Positions 48,752 through 57,500 are shown, numbered from the stretch's first letter. The stretch is DNA of 64,000 bases from Bradyrhizobium australiense (GCF_013114825.1 NZ_JAAVLX010000007.1:372001-436000), one strand, 5' to 3'. Notes: generated by a model from the letters alone, not told the origin. Program-made: numbers and translations.

Positions 48752-49094
48752 TCCCTTGCTTCCCGCTATCGGAAATCGACGCCTACCGGCGCCTGCATGC
48801 CTCTCCAGGCCTGCCGGCTCAATAGGTCTGGACTTTACAGGTCTGGACTTCACCATCATCAGCCTTGCGGCCGGTTGCCGTCGCCTTCATGTCGGTCGAG
48901 GACATGCTTTTGCGGGATGCCGAAGTCCAGTATGTTTGCCGAAATGCCGCTCGACAATCGCACGGTAGTCCATTTGCGGCCGTTGCCGCCATCGCTGGCT
49001 TTTTCCGGCTGCCCGATACGTCACTTGGTTGGAAACGACCTAAAGTTTCGTCGTGATCTGCAGTTTTGTAACATTGAACCCAAGATATGTCAAC
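48752..49094. other. Gene-free regulatory spacer
   Basis: Between the aminotransferase and the MarR gene. It holds an 11-base direct repeat GGTCTGGACTT (48826-48836 and 48841-48851) and, just before the MarR start, AT-rich sequence with a possible inverted pair TTGTAACAT/ATGTCAA (about 49063-49092). The minus-strand frame across this area overlaps MarR antisense and is not credible. Confidence 0.55.
49063..49092. promoter_or_regulatory. Possible MarR operator near the start codon
   Basis: An imperfect inverted pair TTGTAACAT ... ATGTCAA spans the last 30 bases before the MarR ATG, AT-rich against its surroundings. MarR repressors often bind such sites over their own promoter. The match is short, so this is tentative. 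Confidence 0.35.
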
Positions 49095-49643
49095 ATGACT
49101 GACGTAAATTTCTCGAAGAGCCCCACAGCCCCCGATTCGCAGGGGGCCGCCGGCCCTGTGCCGCGGGCCGGCGAGATGCGCTGGGACATTATCGAGCTGC
49201 TGTTCTTCGCCTACCGCGACTTTGTCGGCGATGCCGACCAAGAGCTCGAGGCTTTCGGGTTCGGCCGCGCCCATCACCGCGTGATGCATTTCGTCTACCG
49301 CTACCCCGGCCTCAAGGTCGCCGACCTCCTGGACGTGTTGCGGATCACCAAACAGTCGCTTGGCCGGGTGCTCAAGCAGTTGCTCGACGAGGGCTACATC
49401 ATCCAGAAGACCGGCAATAACGACCGCCGGCAGCGCCTTCTTTACGCCACCCCGAAGGGCGAAGCGTTGGTGGCAAAGCTCGCAGGGCTCCAGACCGATC
49501 GCATCACCCGCGCGCTTCGGGACATCAATCCCGAAGGCGCCGCGGCGATCAGCCAATTCCTGCGCGCGATGATCGATCGCGACGACCCCGACAAGGTGTT
49601 AGAGGCGATCTTCGGGATCGGCAGCAAGAAGGTAAGGGAGTGA
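49095..49643 (+). CDS. MarR-family transcriptional regulator
   Basis: This 182-residue regulator (start 49095, MTDVNFSKSP) has the winged-helix core AHHRVMHFVYRYPGLKVADL, LDVLRITKQSLGRVLKQLLD and the wing TGNNDRRQRLLYATPKGEAL. The D-x-R-x wing motif (NDRRQ) is typical. The N-terminal 35 residues are disordered. It overlaps the response-regulator start by four bases (GTGA), so it belongs to a three-gene regulator operon with a two-component pair, an uncommon arrangement. Confidence 0.92.
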   Translation: MTDVNFSKSPTAPDSQGAAGPVPRAGEMRWDIIELLFFAYRDFVGDADQELEAFGFGRAHHRVMHFVYRYPGLKVADLLDVLRITKQSLGRVLKQLLDEGYIIQKTGNNDRRQRLLYATPKGEALVAKLAGLQTDRITRALRDINPEGAAAISQFLRAMIDRDDPDKVLEAIFGIGSKKVRE

Positions 49644-50380
49644 TCGTGCCGCAAGGAGCAACCATCGCTGCAGCTACCACACGCACGCCGCGGCAATTGG
49701 CCGATGACGCCCCGCATCTGCTGTTGGTCGACGACGACCGCCGTATCCGCGATCTGTTGTCGCGGTTTCTGACTGGCGAGGGTTATCGTGTCACGACCGC
49801 CTCGAGCGCGACCGACGCGCGCGCAAAACTGCTCGGCCTGCATTTCGATCTGTTGATCCTCGACGTCATGATGCCCGGCGAAACCGGGTTCGACCTGGCG
49901 CGGTTCATTCGCACCTCTTCCTCGGTGCCGATCATCATGCTGACGGCGCGCCACGAGGCGGAGGCGCGGATCGAGGGCCTGCAGATCGGCGCCGATGATT
50001 ATGTTGCGAAGCCGTTCGAGCCGCGCGAACTGATCCTAAGGATCGGCAATATCCTCAAGCGCTCCGCGCCGCCGCCGGTGGAGGCGCTGGAGCAGATCGC
50101 GTTCGGCCCTTATATTTTCCATCTCGATCGTGGCGAACTGCGCCAGGGCGACGAGATCATTCACCTGACCGACCGCGAACGAGAAATGCTGCGCATCCTG
50201 GCCGCAAGTCCCGGCGAAACGGTGCCGCGCGCGGCGCTGACCGGCGGCGGCACAGTGAACGAGCGCGCAGTCGACGTGCAGATCAACCGCTTGCGGCGCA
50301 AGATCGAGCGCGATCCCGCCAATCCGCTGTTCCTGCAGGCGGCGCGCGGCATCGGCTACCGCCTGGTCGCGTCGCCCTGA
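49640..50380 (+). CDS. OmpR-family response regulator
   Basis: This 246-residue protein has a receiver domain (LLVDDDRRIRDLLSRFLTGE; phospho-Asp in LLILDVMMPGETG; Lys in DDYVAKPFEPREL) and a C-terminal winged helix (LTDREREMLRILAASPGETV, AVDVQINRLRRKIERDPANP). The pattern YRLV at the end is OmpR/PhoB type. GTG start at 49640 overlaps the MarR stop. The partner kinase is 8 bases downstream. Confidence 0.94.
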   Translation: MIVPQGATIAAATTRTPRQLADDAPHLLLVDDDRRIRDLLSRFLTGEGYRVTTASSATDARAKLLGLHFDLLILDVMMPGETGFDLARFIRTSSSVPIIMLTARHEAEARIEGLQIGADDYVAKPFEPRELILRIGNILKRSAPPPVEALEQIAFGPYIFHLDRGELRQGDEIIHLTDREREMLRILAASPGETVPRAALTGGGTVNERAVDVQINRLRRKIERDPANPLFLQAARGIGYRLVASP

Positions 50381-50388
50381 GCCAGCTC

Positions 50389-51774
50389 ATGAGCACGCTC
50401 GACACCGGCCTGACGTTCATCCGCAACGCGTCGCAACGCGTCTCCAGGGCCAATGGCTGGATGGGCAATGCGTTCAAGAGCTGGATGCCGACCGGCCTCT
50501 ACGCCCGCGCACTCCTGATCATGATCGTTCCGATGGTGATCCTGCAAACGGTCGTGGCGTTCGTGTTCATGGAGCGGCACTGGAACACGGTGACGCGGCG
50601 CCTGTCGGCCGCCGTCGTGCAGGACATCGCCAGCCTGATCGATGTCTACAAATTCTATCCGCAGGATAAGGACCGCGGGCAATTGCGCCGCATCGGACAG
50701 CGGCTGCAACTGGTCGTCGATTTTCTTCCCGTCGGAGACATGCCGCAACCCGGGCCAAAACCGTTCTTCTCGCTGCTCGACCAGACGCTTTCGGTGCAGC
50801 TCGGCCGCCAGATCGGCCGTCCGTTCTGGATCGACACCGTCGGCAAATCCAATCTGGTCGAAATTCGCATCCAGCTCGACGACGCCGTGATGCGCGTGTT
50901 CGCGCAGCGCAGCGCCGCCTATGCTTCCAATTCGGAGATTTTCATCTTCTGGATGCTAGGCACCTCCTCGATCCTGCTAATCGTCGCGGTATTGTTCCTG
51001 CGCAACCAGATCAGGCCGATCCTGCGGCTGGCGGACGCTGCCGAAAGTTTTGGCAAGGGGCGCGAGGTGCCGCATTTCCGTCCGCGCGGCGCGCGGGAGG
51101 TGCGGCAGGCGGCACAGGCATTCCTGGAGATGAAGGCTCGCGTCGAACGCTCGATCGATCAGCGCACCGCGATGCTGGCCGGTGTCTCGCACGATTTGCG
51201 CACCATCCTGACCCGCTTCAAGCTCGAGCTCGCGCTGATCGGCGACAGCCCCGAAGTCGACGGCATGCGCAAGGATGTCGACGAAATGTCCGGCATGCTG
51301 GAAGCCTATCTCGCCTTCGCGCGCGGCGACAGCGGCGAGATCGCGCAGCCGACCGACATGACGATGGCGCTGGAGGATTTGCGCAGCGACGCCGAACGCC
51401 ACGGCCATACCGCAACCGTGACGTTCCACGGCCTGCCGGTGGTGACGGTAAAGCCGGCCTCGTTCAAGCGCTGCATCGCCAACCTCGTGTCCAATGCGGC
51501 GCGGCACGCCAACTCGGTCGCCATCACCGGCCACCGCGATCACCGTTACCTGACGGTGACGGTCGACGACGACGGGCCGGGCATTCCGGTCAACATGCGC
51601 GAGGAAGTGTTCAAGCCGTTCCTGCGGCTCGACGATGCCCGTAACCAGGACGAAGGCGGCACGGGCCTCGGCCTCGCCATCGCCCGCGACATCGCCCGCT
51701 CGCACGGCGGCGACATCACGCTCAGCGACAGTCCGATGGGCGGCTTGCGCGCGGCAGTAAGGGTGCCGGTCTGA
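50389..51774 (+). CDS. Sensor histidine kinase (EnvZ-like)
   Basis: This 461-residue membrane kinase has TM1 ALLIMIVPMVILQTVVAFVF, a periplasmic part of about 130 residues, TM2 FWMLGTSSILLIVAVLFLRN, HAMP, and the catalytic domains: H-box GVSHDLRTILTRFKLE with the phospho-His, N-box NLVSNAARHA, G1 DDDGPGIP and G2 GGTGLGLAIARDIARSHGG. Layout and H-box are EnvZ-like. Signal unknown. Co-operonic with the response regulator and a MarR gene. Confidence 0.94.
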   Translation: MSTLDTGLTFIRNASQRVSRANGWMGNAFKSWMPTGLYARALLIMIVPMVILQTVVAFVFMERHWNTVTRRLSAAVVQDIASLIDVYKFYPQDKDRGQLRRIGQRLQLVVDFLPVGDMPQPGPKPFFSLLDQTLSVQLGRQIGRPFWIDTVGKSNLVEIRIQLDDAVMRVFAQRSAAYASNSEIFIFWMLGTSSILLIVAVLFLRNQIRPILRLADAAESFGKGREVPHFRPRGAREVRQAAQAFLEMKARVERSIDQRTAMLAGVSHDLRTILTRFKLELALIGDSPEVDGMRKDVDEMSGMLEAYLAFARGDSGEIAQPTDMTMALEDLRSDAERHGHTATVTFHGLPVVTVKPASFKRCIANLVSNAARHANSVAITGHRDHRYLTVTVDDDGPGIPVNMREEVFKPFLRLDDARNQDEGGTGLGLAIARDIARSHGGDITLSDSPMGGLRAAVRVPV

Positions 51775-51775
51775 T

Positions 51776-51917
51776 CCTCCCTCGCCCCGCTCTTGCGGGG
51801 TCGAGACGAGCGAAGCTCGCTCTTAGAGGTCGGGGTGAGGGGCTGCCTCGGCAAATTCAAAAAGATGAGATTGCGCGGAGAGAGCCCCTCACCCGGCGCT
51901 TTGTTAGCGAAGCGCTA
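51776..51917. repeat. Dispersed inverted repeat
   Basis: CTCCCTCGCCCCGCTCTTGC, GACGAGCGAAGCTCGC (containing CGAGCGAAGCTCG, the inverted core of the uvrB repeat) and AGGTCGGGGTGAGGGGC face GCCCCTCACCCGGCGCTTTG. It lies between the kinase and the DUF3617 gene. Confidence 0.75.
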
Positions 51918-51922
51918 CTTCC

Positions 51923-52456
51923 CTACTTCTTCGGGATCAGCGCCTTCAGCTTTTCCATATCCTTGATGTTCATCTTCATGCCGCCGGGCATCATGATGTC
52001 GCCGGCTTTCTGATCCGCCTTGCAGGCGCCGAGCCACTTGGCCTCGATCGTCGTGCTGTTGTCGCGCGCGGCGCCGGCCAGGCCACCCTCACTATGCGAG
52101 GTCGATTTCATGGTGTAGGCCGAATTGAAGTCACCGGTGATCTCGGCATGTGACTTGATCGTCATGCCGGCGACGCCGCAGACGGAATCCGTGACATAGC
52201 CGGTTGCTGTCTTCTGGATGTCCTGCTTCGAGCAGATATCCTTGGCCACCGGCGACATTGCGGTGCTCATGTCCTTGTCGGTGGTCTCGTCGGTGCATTG
52301 CTGCATGGTCATCTCGGGCGTTGACCCGCCGCTCAGCACCTTCATCTCCCACAGGCCGGCCTTGCGCACTGGAAGCTCGACCGCGACGGCGCGACTTGCC
52401 GGCAACAGAGCAAACACACCGACGGCCGAACAAGACACAAGAAGCAGTCGTCTCAT
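51923..52456 (-). CDS. DUF3617 domain exported protein
   Basis: This 177-residue protein has a signal peptide (MRRLLLVSCSAVGVFALLPA, cut after SRAVA). The mature part matches DUF3617: RKAGLWEMKVLSGGSTPEMT, QQCTDETTD, DICSKQDIQKTATGYVTDSV and CGVAGMTIKSHAEITGDFNS. Four or five cysteines could pair in the periplasm. Function of the family is unknown. The start 52456 is the ATG before the signal peptide; the frame continues to 52630 without homology. Confidence 0.85.
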   Translation of the reverse strand: MRRLLLVSCSAVGVFALLPASRAVAVELPVRKAGLWEMKVLSGGSTPEMTMQQCTDETTDKDMSTAMSPVAKDICSKQDIQKTATGYVTDSVCGVAGMTIKSHAEITGDFNSAYTMKSTSHSEGGLAGAARDNSTTIEAKWLGACKADQKAGDIMMPGGMKMNIKDMEKLKALIPKK

Positions 52457-52562
52457 GCGTGGGCTCCCGCTGAATTCTTCCAGACATCGTCTCTTCGCGC
52501 GAATGAACACACGCTCCGCGTGGCGAAAGCATGTCCCGCCGAAAATCAGGAAGCGGCAGCGC

Positions 52563-52868
52563 TCAGTAAAGCGTGCGCAGCGGCCGTTCAGCGGCGCCAT
52601 AGGGCACCCAGCGGCAGGCAAAGGAAACATAACCGCCGTAATTCGGCTGCACGCCGAGGAATTTCACCACCTTGCCGTAGCGGGCGCAGTGATCGACGGC
52701 GAGCTGGCGTGCATCAGCCTGCATCGCGAGCGGATAGGCGATGATGCCGCCGGTGTCATTGCCCTTGAACGGCGGCACCGTATCGATATCCCACCACTGC
52801 GCCTGCGCCGGCGCCCCCGCCAGCATCCCGCCCATGGCAATCAGGCACGCGGCCAGAATTCTTCGCAT
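52563..52868 (-). CDS. Small exported conserved protein
   Basis: This 101-residue protein has a leader MRRILAACLIAMGGMLAGAP (cut after PAQA) and a mature part reading WDIDTVPPFKGNDTGGIIAY, PLAMQADARQLAVDHCARYG and VQPNYGGYVSFACRWVP. Two cysteines (DHCARY and FACRW) may pair. GGAG lies 6 bases before the ATG at 52868. Conserved in Bradyrhizobium as far as I recall; function unknown. Confidence 0.7.
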   Translation of the reverse strand: MRRILAACLIAMGGMLAGAPAQAQWWDIDTVPPFKGNDTGGIIAYPLAMQADARQLAVDHCARYGKVVKFLGVQPNYGGYVSFACRWVPYGAAERPLRTLY

Positions 52869-53033
52869 CGCAGACTCCATTTCGCTCGAAGCCCACCATA
52901 GTGCGCGCCGATGGCCGTGAAAAGAATGGTTGCGGCATTGGGCAGACTTGGCTGTCAGGTGTTGCCGCGCTGCACTTGACCTCGTCAGGGCTTCGCGGCA
53001 CCGTCCCATGCGTTGACCTACTGGCGGATTCCC

Positions 53034-53495
53034 ATGCGCAACCTGTTCACATCCTTGAGAGCACTCGGCCCGATGGCGGTGGCGCTCGCCCTGTTGGTCT
53101 CCAGCCATGCCGCCCAGGCCGCCAATCCCTTGGAATTGAATTTCTGGCTGTCAGGCCCGCGCTATGACGGCCGCGTCGCCGAATGCGAGCGGGCGCTGCC
53201 GACGATCACGTCGCAATTCCAGGAGAAGGAGGGCAAGTTCTGGAATTCGGCGCTGACAATCACCGCTTTTGGCAGGATCCACGAAACCGCGTTTCGGCCG
53301 TGGCAGTCCGACAACATTCCGCGCCGCTACTGCAGCGGCGAAGTGATGCTGAGCGACGGCAAGATGCGCACCGTGCACTACTCGATCATCGAGGATGGCG
53401 GCTTTGCCGGCTTCGGCCAGGGTGTCGAATGGTGCGTGACCGGGCTTGACCGCAACTGGGCCTACAGCCCGGGCTGCAGGGCCGCGCGGCCCTGA
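53034..53495 (+). CDS. Exported conserved protein of unknown function
   Basis: This 153-residue protein has a signal peptide (MRNLFTSLRALGPMAVALAL, cut after HAAQA) and a mature domain with RVAECERALPTITSQFQEKE, WNSALTITAFGRIHETAFRP, RRYCSGEVMLSDGKMRTVHY and VEWCVTGLDRNWAYSPGC. Four cysteines suggest disulfides. It diverges from the preceding exported protein and precedes RNase T2. I recognise no named family. Confidence 0.75.
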   Translation: MRNLFTSLRALGPMAVALALLVSSHAAQAANPLELNFWLSGPRYDGRVAECERALPTITSQFQEKEGKFWNSALTITAFGRIHETAFRPWQSDNIPRRYCSGEVMLSDGKMRTVHYSIIEDGGFAGFGQGVEWCVTGLDRNWAYSPGCRAARP

Positions 53496-53615
53496 TCTCT
53501 CGATTCTGTCAATTAAACGCCAGTCGACGGCTGGTGTTCGCGATCGTTGAATTTTGTTCTTGAAATGTTCCAGCTCCCTGCTAGGCTCCCGGTAGTGGGG
53601 TAGAGGGGGCGTTCG

Positions 53616-54296
53616 ATGCACCGGTCCATCATTATTTCGCGGCTTCTGATTTCGCTGGCTCTTGTGGTCGTCCTGGCCGGAATGGCGTCCGCACAGGACC
53701 GCCGGCAGAATGCCCCTGGCGAGTTCGATTTTTACGTCCTGGCTCTTTCCTGGTCGCCTTCGTTCTGCGAGGCGGCCGCCGAACGCGGCAATAGCGGGCG
53801 TTCACAGGCCCAGTGCAGCCGGTCCTACTCCTTCGTGGTTCATGGCCTGTGGCCGCAATATGAGCGCGGCTTTCCCGAATATTGCCAGCGGCCGTCGCCG
53901 CGGCTCGATCGCAACATCATGACCTCGATGCTGGACCTGATGCCGGCACCTGGCCTGATCTTCAATGAATGGGACAAGCATGGCACTTGCTCCGGCCTCG
54001 GCGCGCGGGCCTATTTCGAGAGCATCCGAAAAGCGCGCGCGGCGGTAAAGATTCCCGAGGAATTCCTGCAATTGTCGGAAGAGAAGACAATCGCCCCGGG
54101 CGATCTCGAAGAAGCCTTCATCAAGATCAACCCGGGCTTGAGCAGTTCGGCGATTTCGGTGACCTGCTCGAGCCGCCGCCTCAGCGAGGTGCGGGTCTGC
54201 CTGAGCAAGGACATGCAATTCCGCGCCTGCGAGGAAATTGACCGCCGCGCCTGCCGGCGTGACGAAGTGGTGATGCCGCCGGTGCGGGGCGGCTGA
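53616..54296 (+). CDS. Ribonuclease T2 family protein
   Basis: This 226-residue exported RNase has a signal peptide (SRLLISLALVVVLAGMASAQ) and both catalytic segments: CAS I FVVHGLWPQ with His76 and CAS II FNEWDKHGTCSG with Glu118 and His122. The cysteines around these (FCEAAA, QCSRSY, EYCQRP, GTCSGL) fit the conserved disulfides. RNase T2 cuts RNA at all bases with 2',3'-cyclic products in the periplasm or outside. It is shorter than plant S-RNases, typical of bacterial forms. Confidence 0.93.
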   Translation: MHRSIIISRLLISLALVVVLAGMASAQDRRQNAPGEFDFYVLALSWSPSFCEAAAERGNSGRSQAQCSRSYSFVVHGLWPQYERGFPEYCQRPSPRLDRNIMTSMLDLMPAPGLIFNEWDKHGTCSGLGARAYFESIRKARAAVKIPEEFLQLSEEKTIAPGDLEEAFIKINPGLSSSAISVTCSSRRLSEVRVCLSKDMQFRACEEIDRRACRRDEVVMPPVRGG

Positions 54297-54299
54297 AGA

Positions 54300-54495
54300 C
54301 CATCTTGCCGTCATGCCAGGGCATGGCGGCCCTTCTTGCGCAGACTGCTCGAAGTTGTCTGCGTTCCCGGTCATCCACGGCTTTATCGTCATCTGCAAGA
54401 CGCGTGGATGGCCGGGATCTATCTGCGCCAATGCACCTTTGCCGTTTCGCCCCGATCCTGAGGCATTTGCGAGCAGGACAAGCCCGGTCCTGACG
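54300..54495. repeat. Worn dispersed repeat
   Basis: GTCATGCCAGGGCATGGCGG, CCGGTCATCCACG and CGTGGATGGCCGGGA, followed by GACAAGCCCGGTCCTGACGA. It is a divergent copy of the element at 29117-29205. Confidence 0.55.
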
Positions 54496-54539
54496 AGTAG
54501 AAGACGGTTTCATCTTCTCCAATTGGTCGGCCGACTACC

Positions 54540-55400
54540 ATGAACTACCGACACGCCTTTCACGCCGGCGGCTTTGCCGATGTCATCAAGCACATCGTGC
54601 TGGTGCGCATGCTGACCTATCTGCAGGAAAAGCAGGCCCCGTTTCGCGTCATCGACACGCATGCCGGCGCCGGACGCTACGATCTCACGGCTGAGGAGGC
54701 GCGCCGCGGCGGCGAATGGCTGACCGGGATCGCGCGGGTGATGCAGGCACGATTTTCGGAAGAAGCACTGCCGCTGGTAGCCCCGTATCTCGATATCGTC
54801 AGGGCATTCAACGCCCCGGGCAAGCTGGAGGCCTATCCCGGATCGCCCCTGATCGCCCGCGCGCTGCTGCGGCCACAGGACCGCCTCACGGCCTGTGAAA
54901 TCGAGCCCGGCGCCCGCAGGCAACTGATCGATGCGCTGCGCCGCGACAGCCAGGCGCGGGTGGTCGATCTCGACGGCTGGACGGCATTGCCGGCCTTCGT
55001 GCCCCCCAATGAGCGGCGCGGTCTGGTGCTGATCGATCCCGCGTTCGAGCAACAGGACGAATTCGAGCGGCTGGCCAACGGATTCGCCGAAGCCTACGCC
55101 AAATGGCCGACCGGCAGCTATCTGATCTGGTATCCCGTGAAGAGCCGGCGCGCTACCGACACCCTGGCGCGCCTTGTCGCGGGCGCAGCCGCTGCTGCCA
55201 GGCCTGCCGGGAAATGCCTCCGGCTCGAATTCAGCGTTGCGCCGCAGGCGCCGGGTGGCCCCCTCGCCTCCGCCGGCCTCCTGATCGTCAATCCAGCGTG
55301 GACGCTGGCGGGCGAGTTGAAGACAATTCTACCCGAGCTCGAAAAACCGCTCGGCCAGGGCGGGGCTGGCCGGTTCAAGCTGGAGACACCCAAGTCCTAA
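54540..55400 (+). CDS. rlmJ: 23S rRNA (adenine2030-N6)-methyltransferase
   Basis: This 286-residue enzyme starts MNYRHAFHAGGFADVIKHIV. Blocks: FRVIDTHAGAGRYDL (SAM loop with DTHAG), AYPGSPLIARALLRPQDRLT, CEIEPGARRQLIDALRRD and the catalytic LVLIDPAFEQQDEFERL, where the usual DPPF/Y is DPAF. YLIWYPVKSRR and LLIVNPAWTLAGELKTILPE complete the RlmJ pattern. It methylates A2030 in E. coli 23S rRNA. Monocistronic. Confidence 0.94.
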   Translation: MNYRHAFHAGGFADVIKHIVLVRMLTYLQEKQAPFRVIDTHAGAGRYDLTAEEARRGGEWLTGIARVMQARFSEEALPLVAPYLDIVRAFNAPGKLEAYPGSPLIARALLRPQDRLTACEIEPGARRQLIDALRRDSQARVVDLDGWTALPAFVPPNERRGLVLIDPAFEQQDEFERLANGFAEAYAKWPTGSYLIWYPVKSRRATDTLARLVAGAAAAARPAGKCLRLEFSVAPQAPGGPLASAGLLIVNPAWTLAGELKTILPELEKPLGQGGAGRFKLETPKS

Positions 55401-55665
55401 GAAGGCCGGTCACAGCCGGTGAAAAGTGCGAATCGCCGTAGTCAATTTACGCGAAACCGTATTATGCTCAGTCCGTTGGGACTGGCTTTACGTTCCGCTT
55501 CCGCGAATGGTTGCGGCGGAGTGATCAAGGCCGAATAAAAAATCCGGGCTGTCGGCGGCGTGAACCCGATCGGCTCAGGTGGCCAAGCTTCCGGCAGCGA
55601 ATGTCCGGTCGGCCGAAACGCGAGGTGCGCGTAGCGGCGGAGCAATACGGGGGAGGAGTTTCCCG
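55401..55665. promoter_or_regulatory. Long leader of the cold-shock gene
   Basis: The 265 bases before the cold-shock gene contain an AT-rich stretch (AATTTACGCGAAACCGTATT, 55444) with CAGTCCGTTGGGACTGG nearby, a small hairpin. Cold-shock genes usually carry such structured leaders; no further element is certain. Confidence 0.35.
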
Positions 55666-55881
55666 ATGGCCATGACTGGAACAGTCAAGTTCTTCAATGG
55701 AGAACGCGGCTACGGCTTCATCAAGCCCGATGATGGCGGCCGCGATGTGTTCGTGCACATCACCGCTGTCGAGCGGGCCGGATTGAAGGATTTGACTGAA
55801 GGACAGCGCATTACGTTCGAGGTCGAACCGGACAAGAAGGGCAAAGGCCCCAAGGCGGTCAACCTGGTGATTTCTTCGTGA
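55666..55881 (+). CDS. cspA: Cold-shock protein (CspA family)
   Basis: This 71-residue OB-fold protein has RNP1 as ERGYGFIKPD (about 14-23) and RNP2 as DVFVHITAV (about 28-36), after the start GTVKFFN. These bind single-stranded RNA or DNA. The start at 55666 (MAMTGTVKF) has GGAGGAG about 8 bases upstream; the frame continues to 55579 without homology. Which Csp paralogue it is cannot be told; the symbol is the family's. Confidence 0.92.
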   Translation: MAMTGTVKFFNGERGYGFIKPDDGGRDVFVHITAVERAGLKDLTEGQRITFEVEPDKKGKGPKAVNLVISS

Positions 55882-55941
55882 GCTGACGCTCGCGTTTGAA
55901 TACGGATTGCCTGCGATGCTCGACTGGTGCGGCATCGCCGC

Positions 55942-56778
55942 TCAAAGCGTTGATGCGTGCATGATATGGCCGCCGCGCGGGGCCGATTGTTCGGCATCCG
56001 GAAAGAAACGGTCTGCCAGTTCGGCTGGGCCAATATCTCGAATCTGCCGAAACCCTGTTGCGCGCATTCTTTCACATAGCGGCGCGGTGTCGAAATAGCT
56101 CTGGATCCGCTCGCCGATCGCCGCCACGCGCTCGGCCAGCGCCTGGTGCGCGGCGCGTCCGGCGGGCGCGATCGAAGCCGCCGGGTTGACATAGTCGAAC
56201 ACCACCTCGGCTCCGCCTTGCAGTTGCGCAAGATAGCCGAGCGTCGAGAAGATTGCCGGCTCGGTCAGATAAGGCACGACGCCAAGCCAGCTGAAAAGGC
56301 TGCGCTTATCGGCATCGAAGCCTGCAGCTTCGAGCTTTTCCGGCAGCCTCTCACGCTCGAAATCCACCGCGACGTAAGCCAGAGATTCCGGCACCATAAT
56401 CGCTGCAGTGGCCAGCATTTTGCGCTTGCTTGCCTGCGTGGCCGGATGGTCGACCTCGAAAATGCGCAAACGATGCGCCAGCGGCGTCCGGTAGGCCAGC
56501 GTATCGAGCCCGGCACCAAGCACTACGAGCTGCGTCGCTCCGGCCTCCACCGCTGTATTCAGGGCATCCTCCGCAATCCGCGACCGTGCCGCTATGAACC
56601 ATCGTAGGCGCGACCCGGATGCATGGGCCCGCGCATGATCGAGCGATATTTCAATATCGTCTCCAAGAATGCGCAATGCGAGCGGATCGACCAGGATCGA
56701 GGCGTTATCCAGCACCTGATGCGCCGCACGTAAGCGGGCAGCACCCAACGCGGTCAGACTTGGCTGTCCCGTCTGCAT
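55942..56778 (-). CDS. LCM-family SAM-dependent methyltransferase
   Basis: This 278-residue protein matches the leucine carboxyl methyltransferase-like group (TIGR00027): SLTALGAARLRAAHQVLDNA, RIAEDALNTAVEAGATQLVV, LGAGLDTLAYRTPLAHRL (SAM loop) and IFEVDHPATQASKRKML. SWLGVVPYLTEPAIFSTLG is the catalytic-region block. In mycobacteria such genes are many and of uncertain substrate. Convergent with cspA; unconnected. Confidence 0.9.
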   Translation of the reverse strand: MQTGQPSLTALGAARLRAAHQVLDNASILVDPLALRILGDDIEISLDHARAHASGSRLRWFIAARSRIAEDALNTAVEAGATQLVVLGAGLDTLAYRTPLAHRLRIFEVDHPATQASKRKMLATAAIMVPESLAYVAVDFERERLPEKLEAAGFDADKRSLFSWLGVVPYLTEPAIFSTLGYLAQLQGGAEVVFDYVNPAASIAPAGRAAHQALAERVAAIGERIQSYFDTAPLCERMRATGFRQIRDIGPAELADRFFPDAEQSAPRGGHIMHASTL

Positions 56779-56821
56779 GACCTGTTTTATCGCAGATTTG
56801 AACCAGGCGCCCAGCTGACGA

Positions 56822-56853
56822 TAAAAAAATCCCGGCGACTTGCTGCCGCCGGG
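56822..56853 (-). terminator. Rho-independent terminator of the porin-like gene
   Basis: On the minus strand CCCGGCG pairs with CGCCGGG across a 9-base loop and is followed by ATTTTTTTAT. It lies 28 bases past the stop of the porin-like gene. Confidence 0.85.
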
Positions 56854-56880
56854 AGGTGATAGCCAACGGTTTCTTTGTTC

Positions 56881-57500
56881 TCAGAAGCGCCAGTTCACGC
56901 CGGCCCGTATCAAGCCGAACCGGTAACCGTTCGACGCGCCTGTGATGACGAAGTTGCTGTTGGCCAGATCGACATAAAGATATTCGATCTTGGCGCTCCA
57001 GTTCGGGGCAAGGCCCACCTCGGCACCGGCGCCCAGCGTCCAGCCTGCATTGGTATGGGATTCCGTCAGGCCGAAGGTGGTTGCGCGCAGCTCGCCGAAG
57101 GCAAGACCGCCGGTGCCGAAGAACAAGATGTTGTTGAGCGCATAGCCGGCGCGGCCTCGAACCGTGCCGAACCAGGGATTGGAAAATTTCCAAGGCGCGA
57201 ATGTTTCTTCGGCGCCGGTCGCCTGGATGTCTCCTTCGAGGCCGAACACCCACGGTCCGTTCTGCCAATTGTAGCCGGCCTGGATGCCGCCGACGAAACC
57301 GGACGGCTTGGTCGGATTGTTTGCGACCATCCCCAGGCATAGCCGAGATTGCCGCCGAGATAGGGGCCGGCCCAGCTGTAGGCGTTGAGCGGCTGGTTGA
57401 CGGTATATGGTGCGCGCGATCCGTAGAGGTCGGCCGCCCGTGCCGAGGTGGTCCAGCCTGCAGCGATCAGCGCCAGCGCGCCCAACACCACCTTGCTCAT
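56881..57500 (-). pseudogene. Outer-membrane beta-barrel protein (Omp25/RopB-like), one frameshift
   Basis: The start MSKVVLGALALIAAGWTTSA with signal, then YTVNQPLNAYSWAGPYLGGN and LGYAWG, lies in one frame; after a shift at about 57333-57340 the frame NNPTKPSGFVGGIQAGYNWQ, VFGLEGDIQATGAEETFAPW, RAGYALNNILFFGTGGLAFG and YRFGLIRAGVNWRF continues to the stop. YLGGNLGY...GGIQAGYNWQ...G..EGD..A and the final F are marks of the Omp25/31-type barrel. The shift is in a CCCC run, so a base-call error is possible. Its terminator is intact. Confidence 0.8.

Noticed and set aside
48819..49556. Minus-strand frame of 245 codons
   Set aside because: It covers the MarR gene antisense and its spacer; low-complexity product without motifs.
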